NCBI GenBank assembly: GCA_014904845.1
Contig: MU119267.1
Coordinates: 193,444 to 244,905 of the forward strand
Length of the DNA: 51,462 bases
Source: Acephala macrosclerotiorum
Taxonomy: Eukaryota; Ascomycota; Leotiomycetes; Helotiales; Mollisiaceae
Reading direction: 5' to 3'
Part shown: positions 11,043-23,663 of the stretch, one piece after another
Position numbering within the stretch: position 1 is the stretch's first letter
Layout of the letters: each line of letters begins with the position of its first letter
Notes under the pieces: model-generated
What the model was told of the DNA's origin: nothing
Database searches by the model: none
The model's input: the letters and a program-made list of their open reading frames with translations, nothing else
Made by a program: the position numbers and the translations under genes

Positions 11043-14000
11043 AATAATTTAAATAAATCGTAAAAAGATTTTAATAATTAAAAAATATTATAAAAAATAA
11101 TTATAATAATTTATTTTTTTAACGAAAATAAAACGAATATAATATTTTAAATTTCGTAATAATTATAAATTTGTATTAATATAATAATATTAATTATAAA
11201 TTTTATAAATATAAACGAAAAATTAAAATCAATAAATTTAAAATATTAATTTTTTTATATAATCGATAAAAAGAAAAATATTTTAATATTTAAATTTTAA
11301 TTTTTATAATCGTATAAATTTATTATTTATTAAAAATAAAAATAAAAATTTATATTAAATGATTTTTACAAATTATTGAAATTTATATATAAAAATATAA
11401 ATAAAATTTTAATAAATTTTATCGATATTAAAATCGTAAAATTAAAATTCGAAATAAAAAATACGTTTATATTATTATATAATATTATTTTAAAAATCGA
11501 TAAATACTTTAAAAAAATTTTATAATATTATTTAAAAATAATAAAAATAATAATAAATTCGAAAATTTGAAAAACGTTTAAAAAAAATTATTAAAATTCT
11601 ATAAAAAAAAATTTTAATACTTTTTATATAAAAAAAAATTATATTATAATCTTTTTAAATTAAATAAACAATTAAAATATTATAACGTTTTTTATTGAAA
11701 AACAAGTAATTAAATTTTCGATTTCAAATAAATTTTAAAATATAATAAACGATTAATTTAAAACTTTTTAAATTATATTTAAAAATATAATTTTTAATAA
11801 TAAAATTAAAAACAAAATAAAACATTTTTTATATATATATAAAAAAATTAATATAATTAAATTTAATTATATTCTATTAATAAATTTATATAAATATAAA
11901 ATAAAATTTAAATTTAAAATAAAATTATAAAATATTAAATAATAAAAATATTAATTTTTATACAAAAAATATTAATTAAATAAAATGATATAAAAAAATT
12001 TAAATTATAAATTCTTCGAAAAAATTATTATTATAAACGAAAAATTATTCGATTAAAATATTTAAATATTATAATTTTTTTTTATATTCTAATTATAAAA
12101 AATATTTTTAATTAAATTTTAAATACGTATATTAAATTATTGAAATTTATTTATTGTATTATTTTTATTATACTTTTACAATATTAAAATATAAATAAAT
12201 ATAATTTATTAAAATATTATAAAATTTAATTATTTTAATATTTTTAATAAATAAATATATATATATTATATTTAATACAATTTTCAAATTAAAAAAAATA
12301 TAATAATTTTAAATTTTTATTTTTATTTTTAATAATACGATATTTTATTTAATTTATAAAAATATATTTTTATATAAATAATATTTTCTTAAAAATATAT
12401 AATTTTAATAACGATTATATTTTTTTAAAATAATATTTCTTTTTTCAATTATTATAATTACAATTAAAATTTTCGTTTAAAAAATTCAAATTATTTATAA
12501 TTCAAATTATAATACTAAAAATTATATATTTAATTAAAAAAATCTTTAAAATCAAATATAATTATTTTAATAAAATTCGTATTTATTTAATATTTTACAA
12601 TACTACAAAAATATAACGTTTTTTAAACGTTATAAAAATTATTAAATATTAAATAAAAATAAAAAAACTTTAAATAAATTATATTTTAATTAATTAAAAA
12701 TAAAATTATTAAAATAATAAATATATATAAATAAAATTTTTTATTTATTATTATATTATACAATAATACTAATTTATATAAAATTAAATATTTTATAATT
12801 CAAAAATCAAAAAAAATAAAAATATTAATTTTTTACAATTTTTTTATTTTTTTGAAACTTTAATACAATTATAACGTTTATAAATAAAAACTTTTAATTA
12901 TTATTGAATTTTTTAAAAAATACGAATATATATTTTGTAATTTTTTTTATAATATTATTTATATTAATTATAAACTTATTATATTCTTTTTATAATATTC
13001 GTATTTCGAAAAAATATATATTAAATAAATATACAAATTATATAATTTCAATATTTAAATATTATATATTTTTAACGAAAAAAACAAAATTATTAATATA
13101 TTATTTAAAATTATTTTTTCAAACGAAAATTGTACAAACGATTTATTAACGTTTAAATATTTTATTAAAAAAATCGAAAAATTAAAATAAATATAAAAAA
13201 ACGAAAAAAACAAATATAAAATTTTATTTAAAAAACGTAATAATATTTTCACAAATAAAAAATTACAAAAAATAATAAAAATACGATTTAAAAAAATAAT
13301 TAAAAATATTAAAAAAAAACAAAATATTTTTATTATTACAAAAATTACAATATACGAAAAATTAATAATAATCGTATAAATATAATATTAATAAATCGTT
13401 ATTATTATAATATTAATTAATATTTAATTTAATTTATTATTTTTAAAATATTAAAAATTTAATTAATATCGTAATATTTTAAAATATTTTTTATATAATA
13501 AAATTTTAAAAAATTTTAATTTAATGAAAAAAAAAATATTTATATAAAATTATTTCAAATATATAATAAAAAACAATAAACTTTAAAAATATTAATAAAA
13601 TATTTTATATTTTTATATTACACAAAACAAAATAATAAAAATTTTATATTATATTTATAATAAAATCAAATATTTTATTTCGATTATTATATTATATAAA
13701 TTTTAAAAATATTTTTAATTATAAATAATTATAAATATTACAAATTACATTTTAAAATATTTATAATACGCAAAATATATAATAATATAATAAACGTAAA
13801 TTTTATAATTAATTATAATAAATTATTTTATATAATTATAAAAAATTATTTTTATCGAATTATTTTTTAAATATATTAATATATTATAAAAATATATTTT
13901 TATTATTATTAATTATTTTTTTCGCTTTTATTAAATATATTTATATATTATTAATAATACTATAAAAATAATTCGATATTTAATAAATTTATTTCGCAAA

Positions 14001-16746
14001 AAAAATATTTTTATCGAGTTTTATATCGATTTAAATTTTTATTTTAAAATAATAATATAATAATTTATAAAAAATCAAAAAATTATATAAATTAATTTTT
14101 TTTTTACAATTAAAAAAACTATAAAAATAATCGAAAAAATAAATAATCTTATATAACAAATTTTAAAAAAATTAAAAAAATTACATTTTTATTATTAATA
14201 TATTAAAAAATTTATATAAAAATTAAATTATAAAAATATTATATATTTAAAAAAGTTTTTAATTAAAATCTATTAAAAATACTATTTAATAAAATCTTTA
14301 AAAAAACTTTATTTATTAAAACGTAATAATATTTTTATTATTATAATATAATTATAATTATATTATTATATTTTTAAAAATAAAAAATAAAAAAATATAA
14401 TATTATAATATATAATTAAAATAATTCAAATTAAACAAATAATAATAACGTTATTAAATTTCGAAAAAATATTAAAAAAACGTTAATATAATAAAAACGT
14501 TAAAAAGTAATAATTTTATTTAAAACAATTTATTATATTTTATAATTTTAAATTAATAAAAAAAAATTCAAATTAATTTAAAAAAAAATTTTTATAATTA
14601 TTAAATATAAAAATCTTTTTAAAAATTTTATATTATTTATTAAATTTATAATATTATAATTTCAAAAAAATTTTATAAAAATTATTTCAAAAAATTTAAA
14701 TTATACGAAAAATATTTAATAAATAATTAAAAACGATTTTTTTTAATTTATTAAAATATATATTTTAATATTAACGTTTATAAATTTTCAAAAAATATTT
14801 AAAAACAAATAAAAATTTTTAAAATATATTTTAAACAAAATAAATTACAAATATTTTAATTAAATATTAATAATATTTTAAAAAAATATTTATAATAATT
14901 CAATTTTTACAATATTTATTTTTATTACGTTTTAATTTTATTTTTTATAATTCGATATTTATTTATTATTACGAAATTACGAAATTATTTAATTTATTTA
15001 AAAACGTTATTTATTTTATATAAAACGTAAAATATTTAAAATCGATTTTTTTTTTTATTTTTTTTTATATTCAATTTTAATTTCTATAAAATTTTTCAAT
15101 AATACGAATATTATTTCAAAATATATTAATCGTCGATTTTTTTTTTTTCTTAATAAATTATTATAAATTTTTTATTTTTTTTTTCAAATATATTTTCAAT
15201 TATAATTTTATTTAAACTCAAAAATAAAATTTTTAAAAAAATTTTATATTAATATTTTAAAATCGCATTTTTAAAAAATCGTATTTCGAAAATTATTAAT
15301 ATAAAAAAATTATAAAATTTTTATAATAATATTACAAAAATTTTAATATATATATATTTTAAAATTAATAATATAAAAAACATATTAAAAAATATTAAAT
15401 TATAAAAATTATATTTAATAAAAATATAAAAACAATTTACATATAAATATAAATTTTTTTTAAAAATATTATAAATATTTTATAAATATTTTTTAATTTT
15501 ATAATTTTTAAAAATATAAAAAATATTAATAATAAATCAATTTTAATAAATTTTAATAATTATTTTATAATATATTTTTTTTTAAAACGAAATATTTTAA
15601 AAATAATTAAAAAATAAATTAAATAAAATTTTCAAATTTTAATATTAAAATTTTAATTATTTATAAATATTTTAAAAATTATAAAATTATTTTAATAAAA
15701 TTTAAAAAATTATTTTAAAAAAATTTATTATATTAATATTTATATAATTATAATTACAAATATTATAATAATAATTATAAATATTATAATTTGTATTTTT
15801 TAAAATAAAAAAATTTAAAATAAAAATAATTATAATAAAATTATTTAATTTATTAAAACGTTTTAATATATAAAAATTTTTATTTAAATTCGAATTTTAT
15901 ATTATAAATATAATAAAAAAATCAATTTATATAATATTTTATTTTCAATTATTAATATATAATATATATATAATATATATAAATTTATTTAATAATAATA
16001 TAATAATATTATAAATATTATTTATAATAAAATTAAAAAATTTTATTTTAAAACGTTTTTTATTTAATTTATAATTTTAAAAAATTAAAAAAAATTTTTC
16101 AAATTTTTATAATTAATTAATTACATTTTTTTAAAACGCAATTTTTTTTAATTTGTATTATATTATAATTCGTTTTTTAAACATTTTAAAAATAATTATT
16201 ATTTTTATTATTTATTATTAATATTTTTAAAAAAAATTATAATATTTTTTTCAAATTTTTAAAAATTAATAATAATTATTTTATAAAAATTATTTTATTA
16301 CAATTTAAAATTAAAAAAAAAAAAAATTTAAAAAATTTTTTAATTATTTATTTGATATTAATAAATTATTTTTATTGAATTCTAATATCGATTAATTGAT
16401 AATTTTTTAATTATTTAATTATTTTAAATATATTTATTTAATTATTTATTTTTTATTTTTTAAATTTATTTTATTATTATATTTATTTTAATTATTAATA
16501 TTTTTTTTTTTAATTTTATATTTTAATAATAAATATAAAAACTTATAAAAACAAATTAATAAATTTGTATTTCGTTTTTTTAATATAAAATTATATAAAA
16601 ATTATTTATAAATTTAATAAAAAAAATAATTATTCGATATTATAAAATAAAAAGTAATTATTTCGTATTACTTTTTGTTTATTTTTTTTTTTTCAATTTT
16701 TGATCTCAAATATTATCGATATTATTGTTTTTATATTTGAAGTATT

Positions 16747-17738
16747 TGTAACGTGTCTTCGGGGGTATTGTAGCTCCGTGGGAGCACGGAGCATATAGAA
16801 GGGAGTTGTCGCGAAATAGCGTTGCTGACGTAACACTCGCTAGGGGTGGTTATAGTCGTAACTTCTACGTAGCTAATAGAACACCCTTCTCCCTCTCTTC
16901 TTTTCGGACGTGCATATTTCTGCAACTGCCCAAAAGCTAAACGCATGCGGCATAGCCCATCCGATAAAATAACTAGATCCAGAGTATAACATAATCAATC
17001 AACCATAACTCAATTCTTCAGTCTACGCACTTTCCACCCAATATGTACTCTCTCAACACACGTTTCTATTCGAGATCCAATTAATTTCATCATCACAGCT
17101 CCTTCAATTTTATTTGAGGCTGCCTTTCAAGGAAGATAGTCCATTCCTGTATATGCTGCTCGGAACCGATCACCCGTACCCATTTGGTGCGTGGAGTTGT
17201 CGAAATAGCGATCGCACCGTCCTCTAAAGAATAACTCTACTGGGCTTTAAGCCATTTCAAGCTAGCCTCGCTACATTGCGATCTTTTCAACACTTCAACC
17301 GTGTAAAGATGGTCTCAAGTTCTAGCGGATGCTCAGACACTCAGTATGTATCACGTGTGCCCTTTGTCGTTGTCAATAGGGCGGAGCGAGGTGTCAGGGC
17401 ATAATGCAAGGCGTGCATCATTATCTGTATTCCTTTTCTTCAACCCCCTAGTACCCCTGCCCCTCGGCGCCGGTGGCAGACAAGGTAAGGAGATGAAGAG
17501 GGAAAAAGCAAATGGGAGACAGGTTATCTCAGCTGACGCTTCTGTGGCGTTAGGCTGTCGATGTCTCAGTTTGCGGGCATTAATGCCTGACATTGTTGTC
17601 TGTTCCAAGGTAGGCTCAAACTTATAATCCAAGCTTAAGCAACAGCAACCACTGGGATTGGAATTAAGATCGGCTTTAATTGATGGGAAGCAATATCGAG
17701 ATATTTTGTCTTTCTGAGTGCAATTTCCTATCTTCACG
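16747..17738. other. Non-coding flank of the HET gene; possible LTR remnant at its left end
   Basis: Composition switches abruptly to normal at 16747, where the sequence reads TGTAACGTGTCTTCGGGGG, similar in style to the starts of fungal LTRs. Possible ACA ends occur at about 16836 and 16882, but no second copy was found here, so the LTR reading is weak. A short phrase, GGAGTTGTCGCGAAATAGCG (about 16802), recurs in slightly altered form near 17192. No gene is supported; the opposing ORFs at 17346-17627 and 17351-17827 look like chance frames. The last few hundred bases would hold the promoter of the HET gene starting at 17739. Confidence 0.4.
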
Positions 17739-19772
17739 ATGCCTTCGGCTTTGAAACACTTCATGTACACAGAACTGAACAGTAATAGGAAGCAGTTCCG
17801 CCTTCTGTGCATCCATCCGACGAGCAACCCTACCTCCTTGATCGTATGCGAGACTCAGACCTTCGAACTCGACACAGCACCGCCTTTCGATGCGCTCTCA
17901 TACGTTTGGGGAAAGCCGAATGTCACTGCAGAGATCGAATTTTGCGGTGTCTTACGGCAAATCACAACAAATCTTTTTGCGGCCTTGATAAAGTTACGAG
18001 ATAGGCGTGATCTTAAATGGATTTGGGCTGATGCGCTGTGTATCGATCAGAACAACGCGACGGAGAAAAACTACCAGGTTCCTTTGATGCGACAGATTTA
18101 TAGCCGCGCGGAGAGAGTCCTTTCTTGGCTTGGTGAAGCAGAGGACGATACACACCTTGCCTTCTCACTTATTGAACGAAGGGCAGATGCAATACTTGCA
18201 ACTTCGCCGAAGCTAGAGAACTGGCCCAACGGCGAGGCGATGCGTCTAGCTGTGGCGACGATTGAAAACCCATTCGATGAGTGTGGCTGGGCTGCAATCG
18301 GGACACTGTTCAGGAACACATACTGGGGGAGGGTATGGATTGTCCAAGAAGTCTCATTGGCTCGAAGATATGTCATCATTTGTGGTGGCAATGAGATCTT
18401 GTTCGACAAAATTCGGTGGTCCTTTAGGGCCTGGGTTTCGGGAGACCTTCGCATTTCCCTTCTAGAACAACTTCTAAAATCTGCAACCCACGCAACTGAA
18501 TTCTACCCTTTCATGAAGTTTTCATTGGAGCAAGAAGATGCTGGAGCCGGAGTGAAAACTAGACGTGAAGCAGATTCGGAGCCTTCAGCACGGCAAGCGC
18601 TCTCAAGACTTCCATTCTTGCTCAAGAGGGCGTCTGCTCTGTCAGCCACGGACCCGCGGGACAAGATATACGGCATACTCGGGCTGTTGAATTGCAACGA
18701 TCTACAGCTATGTGTGGACTATCGCAGTAGCATTGAGGAGGCCTATACACAGGCAATTTGGTCGCTGATTGAAAGGTCGGGTCGCCTTGATATTCTGGCG
18801 TTCAGTGGGACTGGCAGTATGAACGACACCCCCAGTCAATTATTACCGTCATGGGTGCCTGACTTCCGAACACATCATTTCGATGTCAGATTCTGCGAGG
18901 ATTCGCCATTCTATGATATTATGTTCTTTAATGCGGCGGGAAAGACCAGTGCCGTATGTAACCCTACTTCTCCGGACTTGGGTCAAATTCGGATCAGAGG
19001 ACGCTTATGCGATGAGATCATAGAAGTAGCTGAACCGAGCTGGAATGCGGACGAGCGCTTTCGTCGATGGCTTATATTTATTCTCCTCCACCAGGGCAGC
19101 TGCAAATCGTATCGCGCACCTTTGCAGCAAATATTTTTTAGAACAATAATCGCGGATCATTTATGGCGCGGCTTTGAAACCCCAGATTTCCTCGCTAGCC
19201 ATCTAGAGTATGAGTTCTGTCGACTAGCCGCTGGGTTCATGGTCGCAGTGAGGGCTGTCCGGGAAGATAAGACTGTTATTTTTTCCGATCAGAGGGATGT
19301 TTCCCTGGAACAAATGGAAATGGATCCAGAAATGAAACGTATATTAACAACATAGTTTCGGAATCCTTCATGGCAGGAGGACGATGATAATTACCTACCA
19401 CAAAGGGCTGAGATTGAAAACTTCCTCGGATATCCACGTTCGCAAACTCGTATTAGCTGGCCGAAGAACATCAATTTCGATACTGAACAGGATAACCAGG
19501 CGAATCTTTTCTCGTTTCGCTATGTCCTCGGTATGACTGATTCAAGATGCCTTTTCATTACCAAATCCGGATACATAGGCGCGGGGCCCGGGAAAGCTAT
19601 GGAAGGAGATAAGATTTTCGTACCTCTCGGCTGCTGCGTTCCTCTTACAATCAGAGCAACAGCGAATAACTTTGAGTTGATTGGAGATACGTATGTCTGT
19701 GGTATGATGCAGGGCGAGATGATGCTGGACGAGATGAATAAGATAGATCTAGAGGATGTGGTCCTCGAGTGA
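17739..19772 (+). CDS. HET-domain (heterokaryon incompatibility) protein, interrupted by one in-frame TAG or an intron
   Basis: HET domains act in fungal non-self recognition and cell death. The ATG at 17739 is the first in frame; the frame is open upstream to a GTG at 17718 but without ATG. Visible motifs are FDALSYVWG (about residue 50), WADALCIDQ (about 96), a QVPLMRQIYSRAERVLSWLG stretch, and WGRVWIVQEVSLA. The C-terminus after 19533 has the usual HET tail (CLFITKSGYIGAGP, then GDTYVCGMM). A single TAG at 19353-19355 interrupts the frame, which then continues unchanged to TGA at 19770-19772 (677 positions). Either CAG became TAG by a CpA transition, or 19248-19355 is a 108-nt phase-0 intron (GTGAGG, branch-like ATTAAC, ATAG), giving 641 residues. 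The apparent intron reads like plausible protein, so I cannot decide. Family assignment is secure. Confidence 0.85.
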
Positions 19773-20351
19773 TATCATCTCATGTCTGGTCTTGTATGTA
19801 GCTATTAAGTAGTTTCCTAAACTTAGCCCTAACCCTCGAATTCTGCAAATTTAAATTATGAGGCTAAATTGGTAGCTACGCCTTGGACATCTAGACGCGA
19901 ATCCGACGCGTCGGTCACCATCTCAACCCCCCTCTGCTGGGCTTTGGATTCGAACCCTGACTGGCTTAATGGTCCCTTTCTTCCCTATTTCTACTGCGAA
20001 ATGTGTTCTGTGGTTCAAGCTGTCGACGAACTCTAAAAACCTTCAAGGCTTTCTCCCTCAAACTCAATTTCAACTCATAACTCCCGTTTAACACTAGCCT
20101 TTCCAGATAATTCTCCACCCCGGTTTGTAAGATTTACTTAGCCATCGGTGACTCCTTTCTTAACATGGCATCACCGTTGTATAGATCTCCAACTTCTTGC
20201 AGCTTTTGCCTAACTGATCTTCTCTTCCCAAGTTCAATGGAACTTCGCCCGTGATGTGATTCTGCCTTGTCGCAATCCGCCGACCGAGAACCTTGGCCCC
20301 TTCCCTGTAATATGCAACAACAACAAAAAAGGAGAAATAGAAAAGAAACGC

Positions 20352-20409
<58 letters not shown>

Positions 20410-20685
20410 CGACCAAAAGATCTAATTAAGACAAAAGTAAACTAAATGCTATGAAAAAGCTAATAAGATATCTCGCTTATGAATGTTAAAGAAAAGTTAT
20501 AAATAAGGCTCAGTCTTAATTGTATATTTATACGCAAAAACTAGCAACAAAAGTGGTTGTAAAAGAATCCCGGCAGTAAGGGAGCCAAACAGAAACGATG
20601 CTTTAGGGCGCGAAATAAGGGCACAGAACTTGGAAAGTGTAACCGGGCTTCGAAGGAGCCAAATTAGTCTCGCTGAGAACATTAA
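19773..20685. other. Intergenic, no gene seen
   Basis: No coding region is supported. It contains the 3' flank of the HET gene and a long GA microsatellite (20356-20407). A GGTTCGAATCC-like string on the minus strand near 19945-19957 resembles a tRNA B-box but has no matching cloverleaf. Confidence 0.5.
20356..20407 (+). repeat. (GA)26 microsatellite
   Basis: An uninterrupted run of about 26 GA dinucleotides, flanked by CGCGTGT on the left and TACGACC on the right. It gives a spurious Ser-Leu repeat ORF on the minus strand. Confidence 0.95.
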
Positions 20686-21206
20686 AATAGCTCCTTCGAG
20701 GATCTGAGATTATACTGGACAATCGGATTCCTGAAGAACGGTATACTGAAAAGTTCCCAGGCAGAAAGGGGGCACTTCGACCAACTACTCCGAAACGACT
20801 CGCTGCCCGTGTGGGGAACATCATATGTGAAGGCCGCCCAAGACTGTGGCCTCGTCCTTGGAAGTGTAATGCTGGCAGCTGTCCAATACGCAGCATAAAA
20901 CTTCGACTTCCCCACTACGCCCGAGCGTGATCTCTGGCGGTATATGAGCGTCGCATCCGCTGCCTTAATTCCATCGTGCTATGGACTCCGATTCCTTGTT
21001 ATCTACTGGTACGACGAATCCATATAGGGAGCAGTCGATGGCATACCGCAAAAACAACAGTTCTCGCGATCTTCTTGTCCGTGATTGGACTTATGTATGC
21101 GGCGTGTAGGATCTTCACTCTCTTCGAGGCCGTCTATTCTCTGTTCCATCTTCCACCAGAGACATTCATCACGACCTGGTCATCGGAGTTCCCTCATGTA
21201 AGCTAG
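20686..21206 (+). pseudogene. Decayed C-terminal part of a multipass fungal membrane protein
   Basis: From 20686 the frame is open to TAA at 20896-20898, continues to TAG at 21025-21027, and the tail is open in another frame to TAG at 21204-21206. The pieces read as one protein: WTIGFLKNGIL..., then NFDFPTTPERDLWR, a hydrophobic segment (ASAALIPSCYGLRFLVIYW), and in the shifted frame SVIGLMYAACRIFTLFEAVYSLFHLPP with an FPHVS end. This FPT-E-LWR plus hydrophobic plus LP...W..FPH layout is common at the C-terminus of uncharacterised fungal membrane proteins. The TAA falls where a Trp is usual, consistent with two G-to-A changes. At least one nonsense change and one frameshift are present, and no N-terminal part was found. 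Function is unknown. Confidence 0.5.
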
Positions 21207-22919
21207 GCCCACGTATACGTGAGTAATCCTCTAGCTAGGGAAGTGTCGGAAGGCTAGGACTGGTCACACAAGAAGCACGTAGCACTAGAATCTTAATGCC
21301 GTCATATGCTCATATTGTGTGTCTCCAAAAGAATCATCGAGCATCTCGTACGAAGAAGCTAACTATATACGCTTTTGAAAGTCACGTGCCTGAATCCCGT
21401 GACCATACTGTTGCGTTTGTTCCGACAGGAAGGGTCTTCAAACAGCTAACCAGTCTTCAAGTGTCTTGAATCAGGTAAGAAAAACATATTAGATCCAGTT
21501 CGGGGGTCTGACAAAATGTACAGTACTGCGCAAGAAAAGAAGAGACGTCCGGAGACGCTGGAAAATTGACAAAGTTGCAGAGAAAACAAGAGTATAACCA
21601 ATAACAGTAAGAAGTAAATCAGGATGACTGACATGAAACGAGGCTGTAAGACATATGTTCACAAAACAAATCACCATTCAGGCTAACAGGCAGCCACAAA
21701 CCAAACCATCGGAACCTTATGATCCCTTGAACTTCGATGTCAAATCGCTTCCGGAGGAGGTCCAATAGAGTTCTACAGCGGCTCGAGGGTGATTAAACCC
21801 TTCGACATGCAACAAAAACCAGGAGGTGGACATTTTCCACGAGGTTGACCCAGCCCACGTGATGACGCAGACATGAGGCTCAAACCAACACAGTAGGAGT
21901 GGAAGCTTCAAAGAACACACCAATCAAAATCTCACAAAGACATAATTGAACAGGAAGACAAGTCTCGACCATAGCAACTAGACATCTCGATCAAAACGTT
22001 TCCATCATCACGTGAGGTTCACCCATCTTCGAAGCTACGCCGCTCGCGTCTCGACAAAGGGGAACTAAGCCAATTACATATCCGCCGGACATCCCCAGCC
22101 TAGCTACTCGGCAAGGACTACTTTTACTCGGCAACCCTCCCTCGCAGTGTGCGGCGTCTGGCGTCTGCCACCTCCTGAAAAGAACTTTCTTCCTGGCCCC
22201 CTCAAGTGTGGCAACGGACAAGAATACGAAGCAGCAGTTCGAGAGTCGTCGTCACATACATGAATGCGGAATCTTGCATGCTTTTATATGCATGTGAAGG
22301 AGGGGAATGTTATTCAGCTGGAAATGATTCAATTGATGATGATGATGTCGTATTCGAATCATTCATTCAATCCGGGCATCCTGGACAATCTCCACATCAC
22401 ATATTGCTCGTATAGAGATGCTCACGGATGCCCATTGCCCATTGCCCAGTTCGAAGCTTGCCCCCTTGTAGCTTCCCCGGGGTCATCATATTATGTCTGA
22501 CCGTTTAAGCACGGTGGAGTCTTGAATGGCCAATCATGGATGTTGTTGACTCGATCGGTCCATAAATATTTTCCACTTCTCCACAAGCGCAAATTGGTTG
22601 CTAGACAACCCCTGCCGTAGTGCCGCCCAAACACAGCCGAGTCGCTCGCAACTTATTAGACGGTCTTCCCCCCCGAGTCCTTCTGCCTTCCTTCTTCCAC
22701 TCTCACTCACTCTGTTCTGCACAATTGAAGACCTTTCAGTTCTCCAAATCATCCACCAGTCATCCAAGACAATCACTCGTTCGTAATGTAAGCAACAAGG
22801 CTCCCATATCCGGCGCGTCGAGTCGCGTCTCGAGTCTGTATCAAGAAACTAATCTTTGTTCCATCGCAGATTAACCGCGGTTCATTCTTTCGACTTCGAA
22901 TATCTTCACTACCTTCAAA
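21207..22919. other. Intergenic, no gene seen
   Basis: Several short frames on both strands (for example minus 21717-21923, plus 22206-22415) show no recognisable domain, no signal and no convincing intron joints. The last 250 bases are pyrimidine-rich with many CTC/TCC runs, as expected for the promoter and 5' UTR of the gene at 22920. Confidence 0.5.
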
Positions 22920-23663
22920 ATGCAATTCTCGAGTGTTCTCCTTGCTGGCGTGGCCTTTGCCGTTGCCCAAGCCGCAAACTTCACCATGACTGCCTCGCAA
23001 TTCGTGAGCGTCGAGACTGGAAGCCCATTCGACATCACATGGACAGGTGCCGTTGGATCAGTGACTCTCCTGTTGAAGAATGGTGCTTCCAGCGACTTGA
23101 AGACCGTTTCCACTATCGCAAGTATGTATACCGTACAACTATCTGGGTTCAAAGCTGACTTTGGAAAGGCGGGTTGACCGGAACTTCCTACACCTGGACT
23201 CCAGACTCCTCCCTTGTTAGCGGCACATACGCGTTGGAGATTGACGACGACTCTGGCCCCAACTACAGTGTCCAATTCACTCTCGCTGGAAGCGCCTCCT
23301 CAGTCTCGTCATCTGCATCCTCCACCTCCGGTTCAAGCAGCGCCAGCTCGACCTCCACTGGCTCCAGCTCATCAGGCAGCACAACCACCTTGTCTTCAAC
23401 CAGCTCTTCTGTCACCGCCGCCTCCAACTTGACCTCATCCACTCGCTCAAGCAGCAAGAGTGCGTATTTCAGTCCCAATTGGAAATGTCCCCAGCTAATA
23501 GAAAATAGCATCTGCCAGCAAGACCAGCACCTCGACCTCAACTGGAAGCAGCACCTCCACATCCTCTACTTCGAGCCCCTCTAGCCTCAGCTCTGCTTCT
23601 GGGCTTGCATCTCCTCTCGCTTTCATCCTCTTGGCTTTCGCTGCCATCATGACCCTCAACTAA
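22920..23663 (+). CDS. Kre9/Knh1-like Ser/Thr-rich GPI-anchored cell-wall protein (copy 1)
   Basis: Three exons: 22920-23121, 23169-23459 and 23509-23663, with introns of 47 nt (GTATGT...CTGAC...AAAG) and 49 nt (GTGCGT...CTAAT...ATAG). All junctions keep frame and give 215 residues. An N-terminal signal peptide (MQFSSVLLAGVAFAVAQA) is followed by a beta-sandwich domain of the Kre9/Knh1 type: FDITWTGAVGSVTLLLKNG, then LTGTSYTWTPDSSLVSGTYA and an NYSVQFTL strand. A long Ser/Thr stalk of about 80 residues follows, ending in a hydrophobic tail (LASPLAFILLAFAAIM) typical of a GPI-attachment signal. It should be exported and attached to membrane or wall; members of this family are linked to beta-1,6-glucan and wall organisation, but many have no assigned role. 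A second gene of the family lies 1.7 kb downstream on the same strand. Confidence 0.88.

Larger units (their letters stand above)
7327..16746. repeat. RIP-degraded AT-rich block (central, 9.4 kb)
   Basis: Very AT-rich sequence with residual CpG and no credible gene. It contains the right copy of a direct repeat (7525-7838), a TAA/TTA microsatellite (8731-8786), a mutated LTR (10757-11042) and long A- and T-runs. From about 11050 to 16700 it is even poorer in G and C, with only scattered AACG/TCGA islands. ORFs such as 10394-10684 or 12904-13149 are Lys/Asn/Ile/Phe strings of the kind AT-rich DNA gives by chance. The right edge at about 16745 is sharp. Confidence 0.85.

Noticed and set aside
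16747..16882. Possible solo LTR starting TGTAACG
   Set aside because: It has a TG start and candidate ACA ends but no second copy, primer site or target duplication in the window, so it is kept only as a note in the flank entry.
17346..17827. Opposing ORFs on both strands (93 and 158 aa) upstream of the HET gene
   Set aside because: They overlap head-on, lack domains and look like chance frames in normal-composition DNA.
19945..19957. tRNA B-box-like string (minus strand GGTTCGAATCC)
   Set aside because: The T-stem pairs at only about two positions, and no A-box or acceptor stem is found at the right distance.
20234..20416. Minus-strand ORF with a long Ser-Leu repeat
   Set aside because: It is the translation of the GA microsatellite.
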